Origin: Achatina immaculata
Lineage: Eukaryota; Mollusca; Gastropoda; Stylommatophora; Achatinidae
Reading direction: 5' to 3'
Length of the DNA stretch: 64,000 nucleotides
Assembly (NCBI GenBank): GCA_009760885.1
Contig: CM019696.1
Location: 46,818,017-46,882,016 of the forward strand
Below, piece by piece: positions 45,501 through 56,954 of the stretch; positions within the stretch are counted from its first letter, which is position 1; every line of letters starts with the position of its first letter. Position numbers and translations under genes: made by a program. The notes beneath the pieces are model-generated. The model did not search any database. It was not told the origin of the DNA and was given only the letters and a program-made list of their open reading frames with translations.

Positions 45501-46279
45501 TAATACAAGTATACAAAGTACAGGAGGAAAAAACATATCAAAAGAAGTGTAAGATTAAACTGTTACATGCACAGTATAAGAGAAGAAGCAATTAGCCTAA
45601 CAAAATAGCGCGCGCTCGCACACGCAGACATATGCATAAACAAAAGTACATTTTCAGTACAGTTCTTATAACATACGTTCTTTAACATTCATTAAAATAA
45701 TTTCTAACAAGACCTTTTAGAATCATGTCCTTTTAGAAGTCTGATGGTTGGCAAGCCATTGGTTGAGAGGTTACTGGTTATTCTATGGAGGCTTATATAA
45801 GCTTATATAATCTACTATAAGCAAGTAAATGTCGAAAAAGGTGCGAGTTAAAGGATGAAATATTGCTAATGGATTTCAAATGGTAGGGGACTCAGACAGA
45901 AATGTGCGGTGTAGTTTTGCAAAAACTGTAGAAAGAGAGAAGAAAAGAGGGAAAGTTAGAACCAGGAGATAAAGAACCAAGCCCGGACCTCAGATGCGTC
46001 TGTTATCTGTTCTGTCCTCTCTGTTGTTCTTGGCGAAAGCATTTAACTCCACATGTTGGTTTGTTGTTGTTGTTGTTGTTGCTGTTTTTCGTAACCATCT
46101 CACTGTTCTAATCTCCTACTGCTAATTTCTGTTCCATTCCTTTCTCCTTGTTTTATCTATCAAAACTGCTCCGAACATTTCCGTCCAGCTCTGCTTTCAA
46201 GAAGAAGAAACTGTACACTTAACAAGCATTATAAATAACAACAGTTTCTGCAGGAAATGTGTAGACCCGGTATATCTCC
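45501..46279. other. Unassigned, possibly part of element z4
   Basis: No motif recognised; (GTT)n at 46060-46082. Confidence 0.4.
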
Positions 46280-46605
46280 CATTGAATAAATCATCATTAT
46301 CAGGTGCCGTGCCGACTTGCGTTGGCTATTATGCTTCTCCATAGTACTCGATCCTTCATGCTTGCCATCAGTTCAGTTGGTGATCTCATCTCATACTGTT
46401 TTATCAAACTATCCCGTATCGTTTCTCTCGGCTTTCCCCTGCTTCTTCTTCCCTGTTTTTCAAGTTGTTACAATATTTTCAATGCCCCTTCTTCTCATTG
46501 CTTGTCTTATGAAAGTACACTGTCTCTCTAGTATTTTTTTCAGAAGATTTTATTTTGGTTTCTCCTTCTCTTCTCGTATACTGCATTCTTCTTTAGCAAT
46601 CTTTG
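46280..46605 (-). pseudogene. Second LINE family (GAT-tailed) remnant N
   Basis: The minus strand encodes the same C-terminal blocks as the 25.1-kb copy (AMRRRGIENIV; PTELMASMKDRVLWRSIIAN; SRHGT-stop), ending in a short GATAATGATGAT tail at 46283-46298. It is truncated before the RT. Confidence 0.8.
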
Positions 46606-46979
46606 CTGTCCAGGGATTATGAATAAATATAAAATTCAAACATGGCAGTTTGGGTGGCAGTCTGGCTACAAAATTTAACAAACAAGCAAAGAAGGAAAAT
46701 AAGTAACGCATCGTTCACTAAGTCATGTGACCACAGTTTCCAGATCAAGCCAGCCGGGGCATTGTAGAGGAAGACAGGGGAATTAACAAAATAAACTGTA
46801 AACTGTGATCAGAGACTGACATTCCCGCAGTCCGGGCATTCCCATACCTGCTCCGCCTTCCGTTCCAACAACCAATGAAGTGTGGGTCTGCTGATAGAGC
46901 CAGTCACAGAAGAAAGTAGTTGTGAGAAAGTTAGAGACTGAGTGGTATATGTCTGAAGACGGCGGTCTGGATTATGCTT
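46606..46979. other. Unassigned sequence
   Basis: Nothing recognised. Confidence 0.4.
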
Positions 46980-47205
46980 CTACGATGATGGGTATATTTG
47001 TCTATGTGATGACGGTTGTATTTGTCTGTGTGATGATGGTTGTATTTGTCTGTGTGATGATGGTTGTATTTGTCCGTGTGATGATGGTTGTATTTGTCTG
47101 TGTGATGATGGTTGTATTTGTCCGTGTGATGATGCCTGTATTTTGTCTGTGTGAAGATGACTGTATTTTGTCTGTGTGATGATGGCTATATGTGCCTGTA
47201 TGATG
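46980..47205. repeat. 24-bp minisatellite, about 9 units
   Basis: Unit TGTGATGATGGTTGTATTTG then TCTG; divisible by 3, hence open on both strands. Confidence 0.94.
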
Positions 47206-47213
47206 TAAACAGG

Positions 47214-47425
47214 TCATGCTTGAGAGAAGTATCGTCGTCTACCATTGCCAGTATTATCATGTTTCGTGAGAACTTGTTTATCGTCAATCTTCATCGTCCC
47301 TTGATTAAATAACTCCAGATGTTCTGACCAACGGGCATTGTTGCTTCTTTGTGAGAGTCCTGACTGGAAGGTGTTCTCTGTAGTTGTCGCACTCAAGACC
47401 TCAGCCAAGGAAGGGGTTTGCATCT
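47214..47425 (-). pseudogene. Possible LINE endonuclease-RT linker scrap
   Basis: A 69-codon minus-strand frame with SNNARWSEHLELFNQ, similar to the RW-EHF-LLN motif found between endonuclease and RT in many LINEs. No flanking domain is visible, so this is a weak call. Confidence 0.3.
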
Positions 47426-47673
47426 TCTCTACTATTTAATCACTTGACACATACAGACAGAAAAGGACATGTATATACTGGGACCTGTGTTACACACGCA
47501 TGCGATGTAGAAAAACAGGGTCAGAAAACAAATTATTTTCATATGTATCGTTTTGTTGTATTCCATTTACTTGATTTATGCACTAAACTTGATTTGCTGG
47601 AGCATTTTGATGTTTTGAAATGAGTCATTTTTGTCTCTGTCTTGGGGGGGGGGGGAACATAGCGGAGACAGAA

Positions 47674-47855
47674 TAGTGGTTTTCAAATATTTTCGGGTTC
47701 TTTCTACCATCTTGTGTTCCATGTCACATCCCTGTCGCTTCCATACATTAGAATCTCAGTTGGCTCTTAAGGTCCTTCCCCACTTTCTCGTGCTGCTAAC
47801 TATTCTCCCCTTTTGTTTCCCTAGATCTTCCCACCGCCTCCTTTGAGAACCACTG
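47674..47855. mobile_element. Possible hAT-type miniature element
   Basis: TAGTGGTTTTCAAA at the left and TTTGAGAACCACTG at the right are near-inverse repeats 182 bp apart. No matching 8-bp flanks, so the boundaries are doubtful. A G-run lies just upstream at 47644-47655. Confidence 0.5.
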
Positions 47856-47950
47856 TAATGTCATGGTTATTGTGGTAGAAAAACTATAACTGGCAGAGAT
47901 CTTGCCCCGCCTCTTGTTGTGCTCCTAAGAAAAAGATGGTGTGCCCCTTC

Positions 47951-48028
47951 ATGTGATTAACTTTATGTGATTAACTTAATGTGATTAACTTGATGTGATT
48001 AACTTAATGTGATTAACTTGATGTGATT
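47951..48028. repeat. 14-bp tandem repeat, 5-6 units
   Basis: Unit ATGTGATTAACTTA/G with alternating A and G at the last base, suggesting a 28-bp higher-order unit. Confidence 0.92.
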
Positions 48029-48856
48029 CATGCCCCATGTGAATGCCAATGGTGATCAGGAAGCTCGGTTTGAGATCTGCTCCTACTTTTCAAACAAAAA
48101 TCAGAAATCAACAAAATGCTCCCACCCTCAGCCTCGTTAAAGCACAGAGAAATAGAACAATTGTTCATATTTCCAGGTAGATCAGAACACAAGTGAGAAT
48201 ATCTCCAGGTCATTATATGAAACATGTAGACGCATCGTCTTCAACGGGTGTTCTATTTTCCCTAATGGTATTTTTCCTCCCCATCTGCTGGTGCTTAACA
48301 AAGTTCTAGAGAACATTACTTAGTGTTGTAATCAGACCCGAATTATTCCACCGAAAGAATTCAGAAACACAAAGTAGGATTAGAAGACTTCAGGCAACAG
48401 ACTTCTACGTACGCCAGTCAGGTAAGAAGAATTTCTGGCGATGCAGGAAAAGTCTTTCTGATAAACTTGTAATTTCTGTTTCAAATAATGGTCCCAACGT
48501 GCTGGAGGTTAATGTAGAGATTTTCTACATTTTACTGTTTCCATATATCCAGTCACAAACGCTGACTATCAGCCAATCACAAGACTCGTCTCATATTCGT
48601 CACATGTTGCTTTCTGTGACGTCATCTTTTAGTGATGACAGGTCAGGGAAAATATGGACACTACAAGTACCCGTATGTCGCTCTAGATACATCAGTGACA
48701 TTGAACACTTCAAATGAAATATAGACATTAACACATTGTCCATCTATGTCTTTAGTGACAGGAACGTACCAAAGAAAACATAGACACTAACGCCATATCT
48801 CATTATATACCTCAGTGACATGGAACAAGGCAAGGAAAGTATGTCTTCGTATTTTG
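48029..48856. other. Unassigned with weak periodicity
   Basis: From ~48600, phrases such as CAGTGACATTGAAC and CAGTGACATGGAAC recur about every 65-75 bp, leading into the 42-bp array. No gene seen. Confidence 0.45.
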
Positions 48857-49540
48857 GAATATTTCAATATCCCCTTATATGTCTCAATAGTAAGGAATAT
48901 TTCAAAGAATATCCCCTTATATGTCTCAATAGTAAGGAATATTTCAAAAAATATCCCCTTATATGTCTCAATAGTAAGGAATATTTCAAGGAATATCCCC
49001 TTATATGTTTCAATAGTAAGGAGTATTTCAAGGAATATCCCCTTATATGTCTCAGTAGCATGAAATATTTCAAGGAAGATCCCTTTGTATGTTTCAGTAG
49101 TATGAAATATTTCAAGGAATATCCCCTTATATGTCTCATAGTAAGGAATATATCAAGGAATATCCCCTTATATGTATCAATAGTAAGGAATATATCAAGT
49201 AATATCCCCTTATATGTCCCAGTAGCATGAAATATTTCAAAGAAGATCCCCTTGTATGTTTCAGTAGCATGAAATATTTCAAGGAAGATCCCCTTGTATG
49301 TCTCGGTAGTATGAAATATTTCAAAGAAGATCCCCTTCTATGTCTCAGTAGTATGGAATATTTCATGTAATATCCTGTTATATCTCTTACCAGTATGGAT
49401 TACTTCAAGCATTATCGCCTTATATGTAACAGAGTATGGAATATTTCAGAAAATACCTCCTTACATATATATATATATATATATATATCAGTAGTATGGG
49501 TTACTTCAAGGGAATACCTCTTTAAATGCCTCAGTACCAT
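48857..49540. repeat. 42-bp minisatellite, about 13 good units
   Basis: Unit GGAATATTTCAAGGAATATC then CCCTTATATGTCTCAATAGTAA. Later units change CAATAG to CAGTAGCATG. An (AT)n at 49466-49488 breaks the degenerate end. Confidence 0.94.
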
Positions 49541-50019
49541 GAAGCAGAGAAAACACTACAACATATGACTCCATCACTTAGTTTCATTCAGTCACTCCGT
49601 GACAACCTCCATCACGGACATACAACACCTTCACATTCACTTCAGCATCACCACCAGCTTCACGTTCACGAGTCTTAAGCCTCTAATAACTCTTATCACC
49701 CCACTGAACACGCCCTGTACGTGCTGGTCTCCTTTAACTGATTACGCCTTCTCCACATGTCATCAGGCTAGCATTTAGCATCTGACTGTAGCTAACTCCC
49801 GCTGACTCGCTTCACGACCTGTAATCATCTGTTAAAGAAAACTCAAATTATCTGCCTCTGAAGGTTAAAACAAAAAAGGAAAGGTTAACAGAAAGCGCGT
49901 TGTGGAGTGTCTTTGCCTTGGAGTATTGTTCTGGGGAATCTATACGGAGAACTTGACATAGAACTATTTTCTGAGGCATAAACTTGGCTTTCAGACCCTT
50001 AGCTGACTGCTAAGGGAAT
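49541..50019. other. Unassigned sequence
   Basis: Nothing recognised. Confidence 0.4.
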
Positions 50020-50757
50020 GAAGAAACTGATTGTGTCAGTTCGTGGGAATAGTGAAAAGCGGAACCTCTATCTTAATGGGGAGAGAACTGGATTGATGAC
50101 GGCTGACAAAAACAAATGGGGCAGCTGAAATGAGTATCAATGAGGAGGGATTGGAAGAGGTGGAGAGTTTTGAATACCTTGGATCACTGCTGGCTGACAA
50201 TGGAGATACAATGAGGGAAATTAAAGGGAGGACATCTATCGCTCTTCAGAAAGTAAAACAACCAAAGAAGCTGTGGAGAGGAACAGACATAACTACAAAA
50301 ATATGATTTTTAAAGGCATGCATCGTTTCCATTGCAACATATGCCTGTGAGACCCGGACACTTAACAAAACAGATGAGAAACACATAAATGCCTCTGAAT
50401 GTAAAAACTACAGAAGAGTTATTAAAATATCATCGACACGCAAAAAGAACACATATACCGATACTACAAGAACTTAATATTGAAGAAGGCTGGCTAGTAA
50501 AGAGGATTAAACAAAGAAAACTTAAATATTCGACACATTACACGTCATGATAATTTAGAGAAGATCGTCTTGGAAGGGTACATAATGGGGAAAAGAAAGA
50601 GAGGAAGACCAAGGCGAAGATAGCTGCAAGACATCGTTGATAATCTGCAAATGGATGCGTCAGATGCAGGGCATCTTGCGTACAAATGAGAGGCCTGCAG
50701 GAGAGCTGTTAGAGAGGCAAAGTTCCACAAGGAACATGCTAACGACTGACTGACTGG
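50020..50757 (+). mobile_element. LINE-1fam copy J, divergent
   Basis: From the MEKLIMSVRKNSEEQN codons (here GMKKLIVSVRGNSEKR-like) to a (GACT)n tail at 50740-50757. The first ~250 bp is G-richer and more diverged than other copies. Several stops and small indels are present. No duplication found at the ends. Confidence 0.85.
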
Positions 50758-51694
50758 ATTGACTTTGTAGCAGTATATTAGAAGTGGACAGTTAGCGTAA
50801 TTTTTGTTTGAAAGGGAGAAACTAAGTACAGAGTAATCGGAAAAACCCGATCCTCTGGTTGTCGCTCGACTAGAAAAAAAGGCACAGTGCGGCACCTTAA
50901 CAGACAGAAAAAAGAAAGGGACTAGACGACAAGAACGAGCAGACGAAGAAAGGACTAGGAGACGACAAGATGGAAGAAAAAATGAGGTTAGCACTTAGAA
51001 TCTAGAGATAGTTGAAATTTGTATTTCGATTAGGAAGTTGTAGTTAGTTAGTCTATGAAACGTGTAACTAGTTTGTAATAGCTCATTGGAATAGAATATA
51101 GCAGGATATCCCGTTGGCGTTGAAGTCTTAGGACATTAGTAGACGCCGGGAACTTGTTCTAGCTGGTTGCCTTGAGTTTTACGTCCTTAGTGTGTGTTAT
51201 TGGAATGGCTCGTGCCACTGTCACATTGTCACATCGTCTCATCGTCATTCAGTGTACCATTAAAAATTATTATAACTTTTAAGGTAGTTTCTGTGCGGCT
51301 ATTCTGCTACTGAGAGGTAGTGCGAGAATGGGTAAAAGTTCGTCTGCAGACGTAAAGTATGTAGACAACACGGAGAGTACCAAGCAAAACTCCATCACCA
51401 CCATCAAGGTCATTATAATTTGATAGCTATTTATAGCCACCTCAGTGGAGCCCGTCATATAGTTGCATGCAGTTGCAGCAACAAGTGAATTAAGAATACA
51501 GCTTCATCGTGTAGAGTGATAAACGGCTACATATTGGTGGGGCTATGACTTGTCAATCAAAACGTTTGGTGTTCGGGTTTCGACTTGACTACATTCTCTT
51601 GCTATCTTTTTTCTTCTCATATCTGAACTGCATTGTCCACGTATTTTAAGAAAAATCATTCATACTTGGCTTTATAACTTTTTGTGATGTCTCA
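50758..51694. other. Unassigned sequence
   Basis: No recognised gene or element. Confidence 0.4.
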
Positions 51695-52190
51695 GTGACT
51701 CGGAACAGCAGAAGAGTTGGGGCTTTTGTTGTCTATCGAAATGGAAGAGTAGTGCAACAGGGTTCGAGAGCCTTTGAAGTCACCTTATCAAGCATGCGAA
51801 TGGGAATTTAGGCTGTGTCCGCGGCAATGGAATGGCTAGTTGCTCATGCTGTGGTTAATGGCGTCATTGTGATGGATTCCCAGAGTATGCTTCGTAAGAC
51901 AGAAGAATTTGCTTCGAAAAGAATGGGTTCATCTGTTAAAGCCAGTCATCTGTGACAAGCCTAAACGTGGCTTTACTGTCCAGAGCATGCGGGAGTACAT
52001 GGCGATGATACATTTGCTGGACAAACTAAAATAAACGGCAGACTGACATAGAACAGAACAGCCATATTGGAAATACTCCGGGAAATTGAAGAGCTGGAAT
52101 GGAAGAACAATGTAGCTGTGAAGAGATTGCTGGAGCTAGGATAAATTAAAGGTACCGCCAGTAAATAACAAACATTTGACAGGAACTATT
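51695..52190 (+). pseudogene. RNase H domain remnant of a non-LTR retrotransposon
   Basis: Frame with VGAFVVYRNGRVVQQGSRAF, then SSMRMGI-stop-AVSAAMEWLVAH and VIVMDSQSMLRKTEE. After a frameshift come FCPEHAGVHGDD-like and ILREIEELEWKN segments. This is the order of a retrotransposon RNase H (GAG-type opening strand, Glu helix, DSQS aspartate, HAG). At the Glu position the codon reads Gly, and the Lys two codons on is TAG, so it is catalytically dead. No RT sequence is visible upstream. Confidence 0.7.
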
Positions 52191-52341
52191 AGTAAACAAA
52201 CTTTTGGGTAGATGCTGCAGTAGGCGGAGGAGCATATATGGGGTTGTCCCGAATGCAGTGAAGCCAGAGTCAGAACTTTGAACTTTGTTGTGCGTAAGTC
52301 TCATTGTTTTCTACGTTTTCTTTTAAAGTCCCACTTAATAA

Positions 52342-52448
52342 AGAGCCACATTTTGTTGAGAAACCACGTGTAACAACTAGCCACATTTTGTTGAGAAACC
52401 ACGTGTAACCACTACCCACATTTTGTTGAGAAACCACGTGTAACCACA
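52342..52448. repeat. 35-bp tandem repeat, 3 units
   Basis: Unit CCACATTTTGTTGAGAAACC then ACGTGTAACCACTAC; very uniform. Confidence 0.93.
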
Positions 52449-52529
52449 TCAAAAGAAGCTGCAGCTAACAGCTTAACAACAGCCTGTTTCCAAAGAAAAA
52501 GCTACAGGGGCGGAGACGCAGTCTGATTT

Positions 52530-53220
52530 AGCAGCCAGCAACACATAGCAGGTATGCTAGTGTCAGGTATGCTAGTGTCAGGTATGCTAGTTTCAGGTAT
52601 GCTAGTTTCAGGTATGCTAGTTTCAGGTATGCTAGTGTCAGGTATGCTAGTGTCAGGTATGCTAGTTTCAGGTATGCTAGTGTCAGGTATGCTAGTGTCA
52701 AGTATGTTAGTTTCAGGTATGCTAGTTTCAGGTATGCTAGTGTCAGATATGCTAGTTTCAGGTATGCTAGTTTCAGGTATGATAGTTTCAGGTATGCTAG
52801 TGTCAGATATGCTAGTTTCAGGTATGCTAGTTTCAGGTATGCTAGTTTCAGGTATGCTAGTGTCAGGTATGTTAGTTTCAGGTATGCTAGTTTCAGGTAT
52901 GCTAGTGTCAGGTATGCTAGTGTCAGGTATGCTAGTGTCAGGTATGCTAGTGTCAGGTATGCTGGTGTCAGATAGCCGAACTGTCCCACTTCCTGTTGGT
53001 ACCCACAGTAACAGGCCTAGTCTGGCTAACGGGACAGGGATGGCCGTAGCTCCCATGGTGGTGGAGTCTGCTAAAGAAGTATTGCATACCCTGTTTTCTA
53101 GCTTCACTCAGGGACTGAAAGAAAAAAACTGAACTAACTCGCTCCCTATCCTACACCATGCAGTGCTTCGATAACTTCATGGATAGCAAAGAACTCTATG
53201 CTCGCAGTTTCAGGGTGACA
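52530..53220 (+). mobile_element. Family X copy containing a 15-bp minisatellite
   Basis: The X 5' end (AGCAGCCAGCAACACATAGC) is at 52530-52550. The body resumes after the array with CCGTTGG-like TCCTGTTGGTACCCACAG and TGGTGGAGTCTGCTAAAGAAG, ends CGCAGTTTCAGGGTGACAG, and is followed by (GAA)n. Confidence 0.88.
52551..52968. repeat. 15-bp minisatellite, about 28 units, inside family X
   Basis: Unit GGTATGCTAGTGTCA with GTG/GTT alternation. It corresponds to the element's own ATGCCAGCGTCAGGT motif. Divisible by 3: a 5-residue repeat on plus and overlapping Thr/Ser/Pro or Leu/Ala frames on minus. Confidence 0.96.
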
Positions 53221-53335
53221 GAAGAAGAAGAAAAAGAAGAAGAAGAAGAAGAAGACGAAGAAGAAGAAGAAGATGATGATGACGACGACGACGACGACGG
53301 CGGCGACGACGATGATGATGATGATGATGATGTCG
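53221..53335. repeat. (GAA)n-(GAT/GAC)n tract
   Basis: The tail of family X, grading into GAT and GAC triplets. Confidence 0.93.
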
Positions 53336-53583
53336 GAAAAAAGCCCGCCACTAGACTATTTCATTATTTAGGAAGGTCCATCCTTTGTGTTATCCGGGCA
53401 CATCCGAAGGTGCCCTTATCTTCTCTTCACTATCTTGTTCATCGTTAAATAACTGACAAATGCCTGCACTGAATGACCATCTTTCTGCAGTTAATTAGTC
53501 GTTCATGTTTCTCCATACCAAGTGGTACATCTAGCTCTCTAATTCTTGACAGCAACGCCTATTCACACATGCCACTATTTATA

Positions 53584-53725
53584 CAGATGTCCCTCAACTT
53601 ACAATGGTTCGACTTGCCATATTTTGATTTTACAATGTTGCGAAAGCGACAGGCATTCGGTAGAAATTGTATTTCAGATTTTGATTTTTGATATTTTCCT
53701 GAGCTAGTGATATGCCGTACGATAC

Positions 53726-53764
<39 letters not shown>

Positions 53765-54759
53765 TTTCTCTCTCTCTTTCTCAACTTTGTTGTCATCTCG
53801 GCAGCCATCATTATCAGTTTGACAAACAATTCATCTTCTACCCGTTGTTTTCTACAGTTTTCTTCATTGCGCTCGAATTTTGCCCATTTTATGGATTAGA
53901 CCAAGTAAGAAATAACTCCAAAACGCACGCAAACACGCACTTGCACTGAGCACTTTACACTATCCGTCTTGCTCACCAGCATTCGTTGACGCATGCGTAA
54001 AGGTCATGACACGAGGAGAATGGGCGCCCGAACTGGCAGTGGCAGGTCTGGGTCAGTATTAATAGTCTGTGCTACTCTAAGGATCCTTCAAGCCCTGGGT
54101 GCCTCCAGATGTACGATAAGTGGGAAACCGTACAGGTTCCAGACTTTTGTTTTTGTCCCTTTTAACAACAGATTCAATTAGTGCCGTGAGATATTCAGCT
54201 TTGTTATACCGTAAGTTTTGTGTTAAATGATTTTAACCAACTGTAGGCTAATGTAAGTGTTTTGAGTACATTTAAGATAGGCTTATGTAAGTATTTTGAG
54301 CTCGTTTAAGGAACTATAATGTAAGTATTTTGAGCTCGTTTAAGGAACTATAATGTAAGTATTTTGAGCTCGTTTAAGAAAGTCTAATGTAAGTGTTTTG
54401 AGTACGTTTAAGGAAGTCTAATGTAAGTGTTTTGAGTACGTTTAAGGAAGTCTAATGTAAGTGTTTTGAGTACGTTTAAGGAAGTCTAATGTAAGTGTTT
54501 TGAGTACGTTTAAGATAGGCTTATGTAATTTTGAGCTCGTTTAAAAGAGTCTGATGTAAGAATGTTGAGCACATTAAAGGAAGGCTAATGATGATAGTTT
54601 TGAACAAATTAAAGAAGTCTAATTCTTCTTCTTTTCTTCTCGTTTAAGGTAGTCTAATGTAAGTGTTTTGAGCTCGTTTAAGGTAGACCAGGCTAAGCAA
54701 TGATGTTCAACATGACTTTTTTCCAGAACTAACCATGTCGTAAGTGGAGAGGCAGATGT
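53584..54759 (+). mobile_element. Tigger/pogo-like DNA transposon remnant
   Basis: Left end CAGATGTCCCTCAACTTACA preceded by TA. Next come TGCGAAAGCGACAGGCATTC and GAGCTAGTGATATGCCGTAC. After ~450 bp of other sequence come GAGATATTCAGC, TGTTAAATGATTTTAACCAA and TGTAGGCTAATGTAAGTGTT; the right end has CATGTCGTAAGTGGAGAGG. These phrases match, from memory, a mammalian Tigger-type repeat consensus; no search was run. (CT)n at 53731-53785 and a 34-bp array at 54240 have expanded inside. A 62-codon frame at 53993-54181 has no transposase motif that I recognise. Confidence 0.65.
54240..54690. repeat. 34-bp minisatellite, about 12 units, in Tigger-like element
   Basis: Unit GTCTAATGTAAGTGTTTTGA then GTACGTTTAAGGAA. 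The unit equals the element's own internal phrase (GGCTAATGTAAGTGTT...CGTTTAAGGTAG), so the array is an in situ expansion. Confidence 0.93.
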
Positions 54760-55284
54760 GTTTTGTGTAACCAGCATCTCTTACAGTATTGATGATATCG
54801 GCTCGATTCATCGCTTCCCTTTCTCTGTTCAGTAGTCGGAGTCATCCAACTGATCCCTCTTTCATTTCTTGGACACCTGCATGGCCTACTACAGAAATGA
54901 GGGTCAGTGGATGGATATATGACCATTTACAGGGAGTCGAGTATCTCCTGTGATAGTGAGCCAGCGAGAGTTTTTCTTAGCATGTTTCTTGAGTCAGTCA
55001 CGCGCATCCTTGCGTATAAGTCTTATAACTTCAGTCAGATCAGAGATACAGTCATGATCAAGATCCCTATTGCGAGGCTACTTGTTGTTCTGCAACAAGA
55101 GCACCGCTGGCGTATCTGACCGCCCTGCCATTTGACTTCCCATTGAAGACTCTCTTGCAAAGAACTTCTGATCCATCTGTATAAATATGTTTCGCCATTT
55201 CTGGTGTTGTCGCTGACTGGTGCTTTGACCTCTGCACCTTCCGAAGCAGAAATATGTTCTCTGCAACTTGTGTCGTTAAGAGAG
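54760..55284. other. Unassigned sequence
   Basis: Nothing recognised. Confidence 0.4.
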
Positions 55285-56615
55285 AGAACGAACGAGCGAA
55301 CGAATATACTTTATTTTCAAAGGGTTAAGAATTGGGCACGTAGGCCCGTCTGACATTCTGCCCTTCATCATACAGCTTTCACTCAGTCACAGTCATTCAG
55401 CATTTGTTAATGAGCATAATAATCATGAAGACACAATTAAATGATTTCATAAATAAATAATAAACTTATCTCATGTCCATACGCTCCGCACTCTGATTTA
55501 TGTAACAACATGAAATAAACTTGCATTCTTACATTCATTCAAAACTAACAAATTTATTTTTTTTAAAAAGCAGTATTTAAAAAAAATTACAACAATCAAG
55601 CCATACTTTAAAATACTTTAGACTATGTTTAGGGAGGCATATAATCCATACCAAACAGATGTTGACAAAGTTTAAAGTTATAAGAACGAATATTACTTAT
55701 AAGTTTTACATGAATTGGTAGGGCATTCCAAAGGTAGGCAGCTGAGTAAGAGAAGCTTTTTTAAAACATGTCAAGCCTTGGTTTTGGGAAAATACAATTG
55801 CTTGAGCGTTGACTGTGCTTTGGGTTGGATTTGAACAACGACCACAGATAGGATGGAGAATTGTGCGATAGAACTTTATGAAGTAACTTGGCCTTCTTGA
55901 AAAGTAATCTCTTCTTGAGGGGTATAATATCAAGATGTTTGTCCTTATCTGTAATACGTGCTGTATGTTTGTCAGTGAGTAAAGTGAGTAAATTCTTTTC
56001 ACGTTTGAATTGGAACAACCATCCCAGACTGTGGAGCAGTAGTCCAAGTGTGTCTGTATCTGTGAAATGTATATTTTTCTTTTGTCTATGTCAAGAAAAT
56101 CTTTAATTTTAGTAAATTGGTAAACTTTTTGTGCAATGAGTTTGGTTAGTTTGTCTACATGATGATTCCAGCTGAGGTGGTGGTCAATCATCAGACCTAG
56201 AGTTTTATGTTCACTAACATTCTCTATCTGTGAGGTTCCATCATGGAGCTGTAGTGTTGTTGTTGGTGAATTTGTTAATTTCTGTCTTGCTGTAATGAGC
56301 ATGGATTTCCTTTTGCTGATGTTTATGAGCATTCTGATGTTGTTGTTCCAGTTAATTAGACTGTTTATTTCAATTTGAAGAGTTGACTCAAGGTTAATAC
56401 AATCATTGTCACTACTGTAAACTGTGCAGTCATCAGCAAAGAGATCACAACATGATTTTTTTTAGATGAAGTAGAAGATCACTGATGTAGATGGTAAACA
56501 AAAGAGAAACAAGAATAGATCCCTGTGGAATGCCATTATCAATCACAGATGAACTTGACTTAGAGTTTTTAAGGCAAACTACCAGCTGTCTGTTGGAAAG
56601 AAAAGATGAAATAAA

Positions 56616-56617
<2 letters not shown>
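55285..56617 (-). mobile_element. LINE family Z, longest copy z5 (partial RT)
   Basis: Tail (GAAC)n reversed at 55285-55305, then the family 3' block (TTAAGAATTGGGCACG). The 5' end is truncated at a (GA)n tract, 56618-56655. It represents the only coding part of this family in the window; five other copies are 3' scraps. Confidence 0.85.
55706..56617 (-). pseudogene. Reverse transcriptase C-terminal half of family Z
   Basis: Reading on the minus strand: SSFLSNRQLVVCLKN, then motif B GIPQGSILVSLLFTIYISD, a one-base shift in an A8 run (about 56456-56463), and catalytic FADD in DLFADDCTVYSSDND. Then WNNNIRMLINISKRKSMLIT, HKTLGLMIDHHLSWNHHVD and HLDYCSTVWDGC follow. This motif order is that of jockey/CR1/L2-type RTs, unlike the YADD of LINE-1fam. 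VS replaces the usual GP after ILxx. The remaining C-terminal frame is open for 208 codons (55706-56332), with a likely frameshift near 55990, where an overlapping frame continues. Confidence 0.8.

Positions 56618-56656
<39 letters not shown>
56618..56656. repeat. (GA)n at the 5' junction of z5
   Basis: A GA dinucleotide tract at the truncation point of the LINE. Confidence 0.92.
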
Positions 56657-56659
<3 letters not shown>

Positions 56660-56954
56660 TCTGAAGTCGGTTGGTGAAGGCATCTATTCATTTCATTCTT
56701 TTATTTATATGTATGTACGTATTTGTGTGTTTCATTCATTCATTCATACATTCATTTGCATGTCCCTTGCGGAACTTTGCCTCCCTAACAGCACTCCTGT
56801 AGGCCTCTCGGTTGTGAGCAAGATGGCCTGCTGTTGATGCATCCATTTACAGATCATCAACAATGTCTTGCAGCCATCTTCGCTTTGGTCTTCCTCTCTT
56901 TCTTTTTCCCATTATGTACCCTTCCAAGACGGTCTCTCTAGATTATCATAACGT

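Noticed and set aside
52502..53132. Thr/Ser/Pro-rich and Leu/Ala-rich repeat proteins on both strands
   Set aside because: Products of a 15-bp array inside family X.
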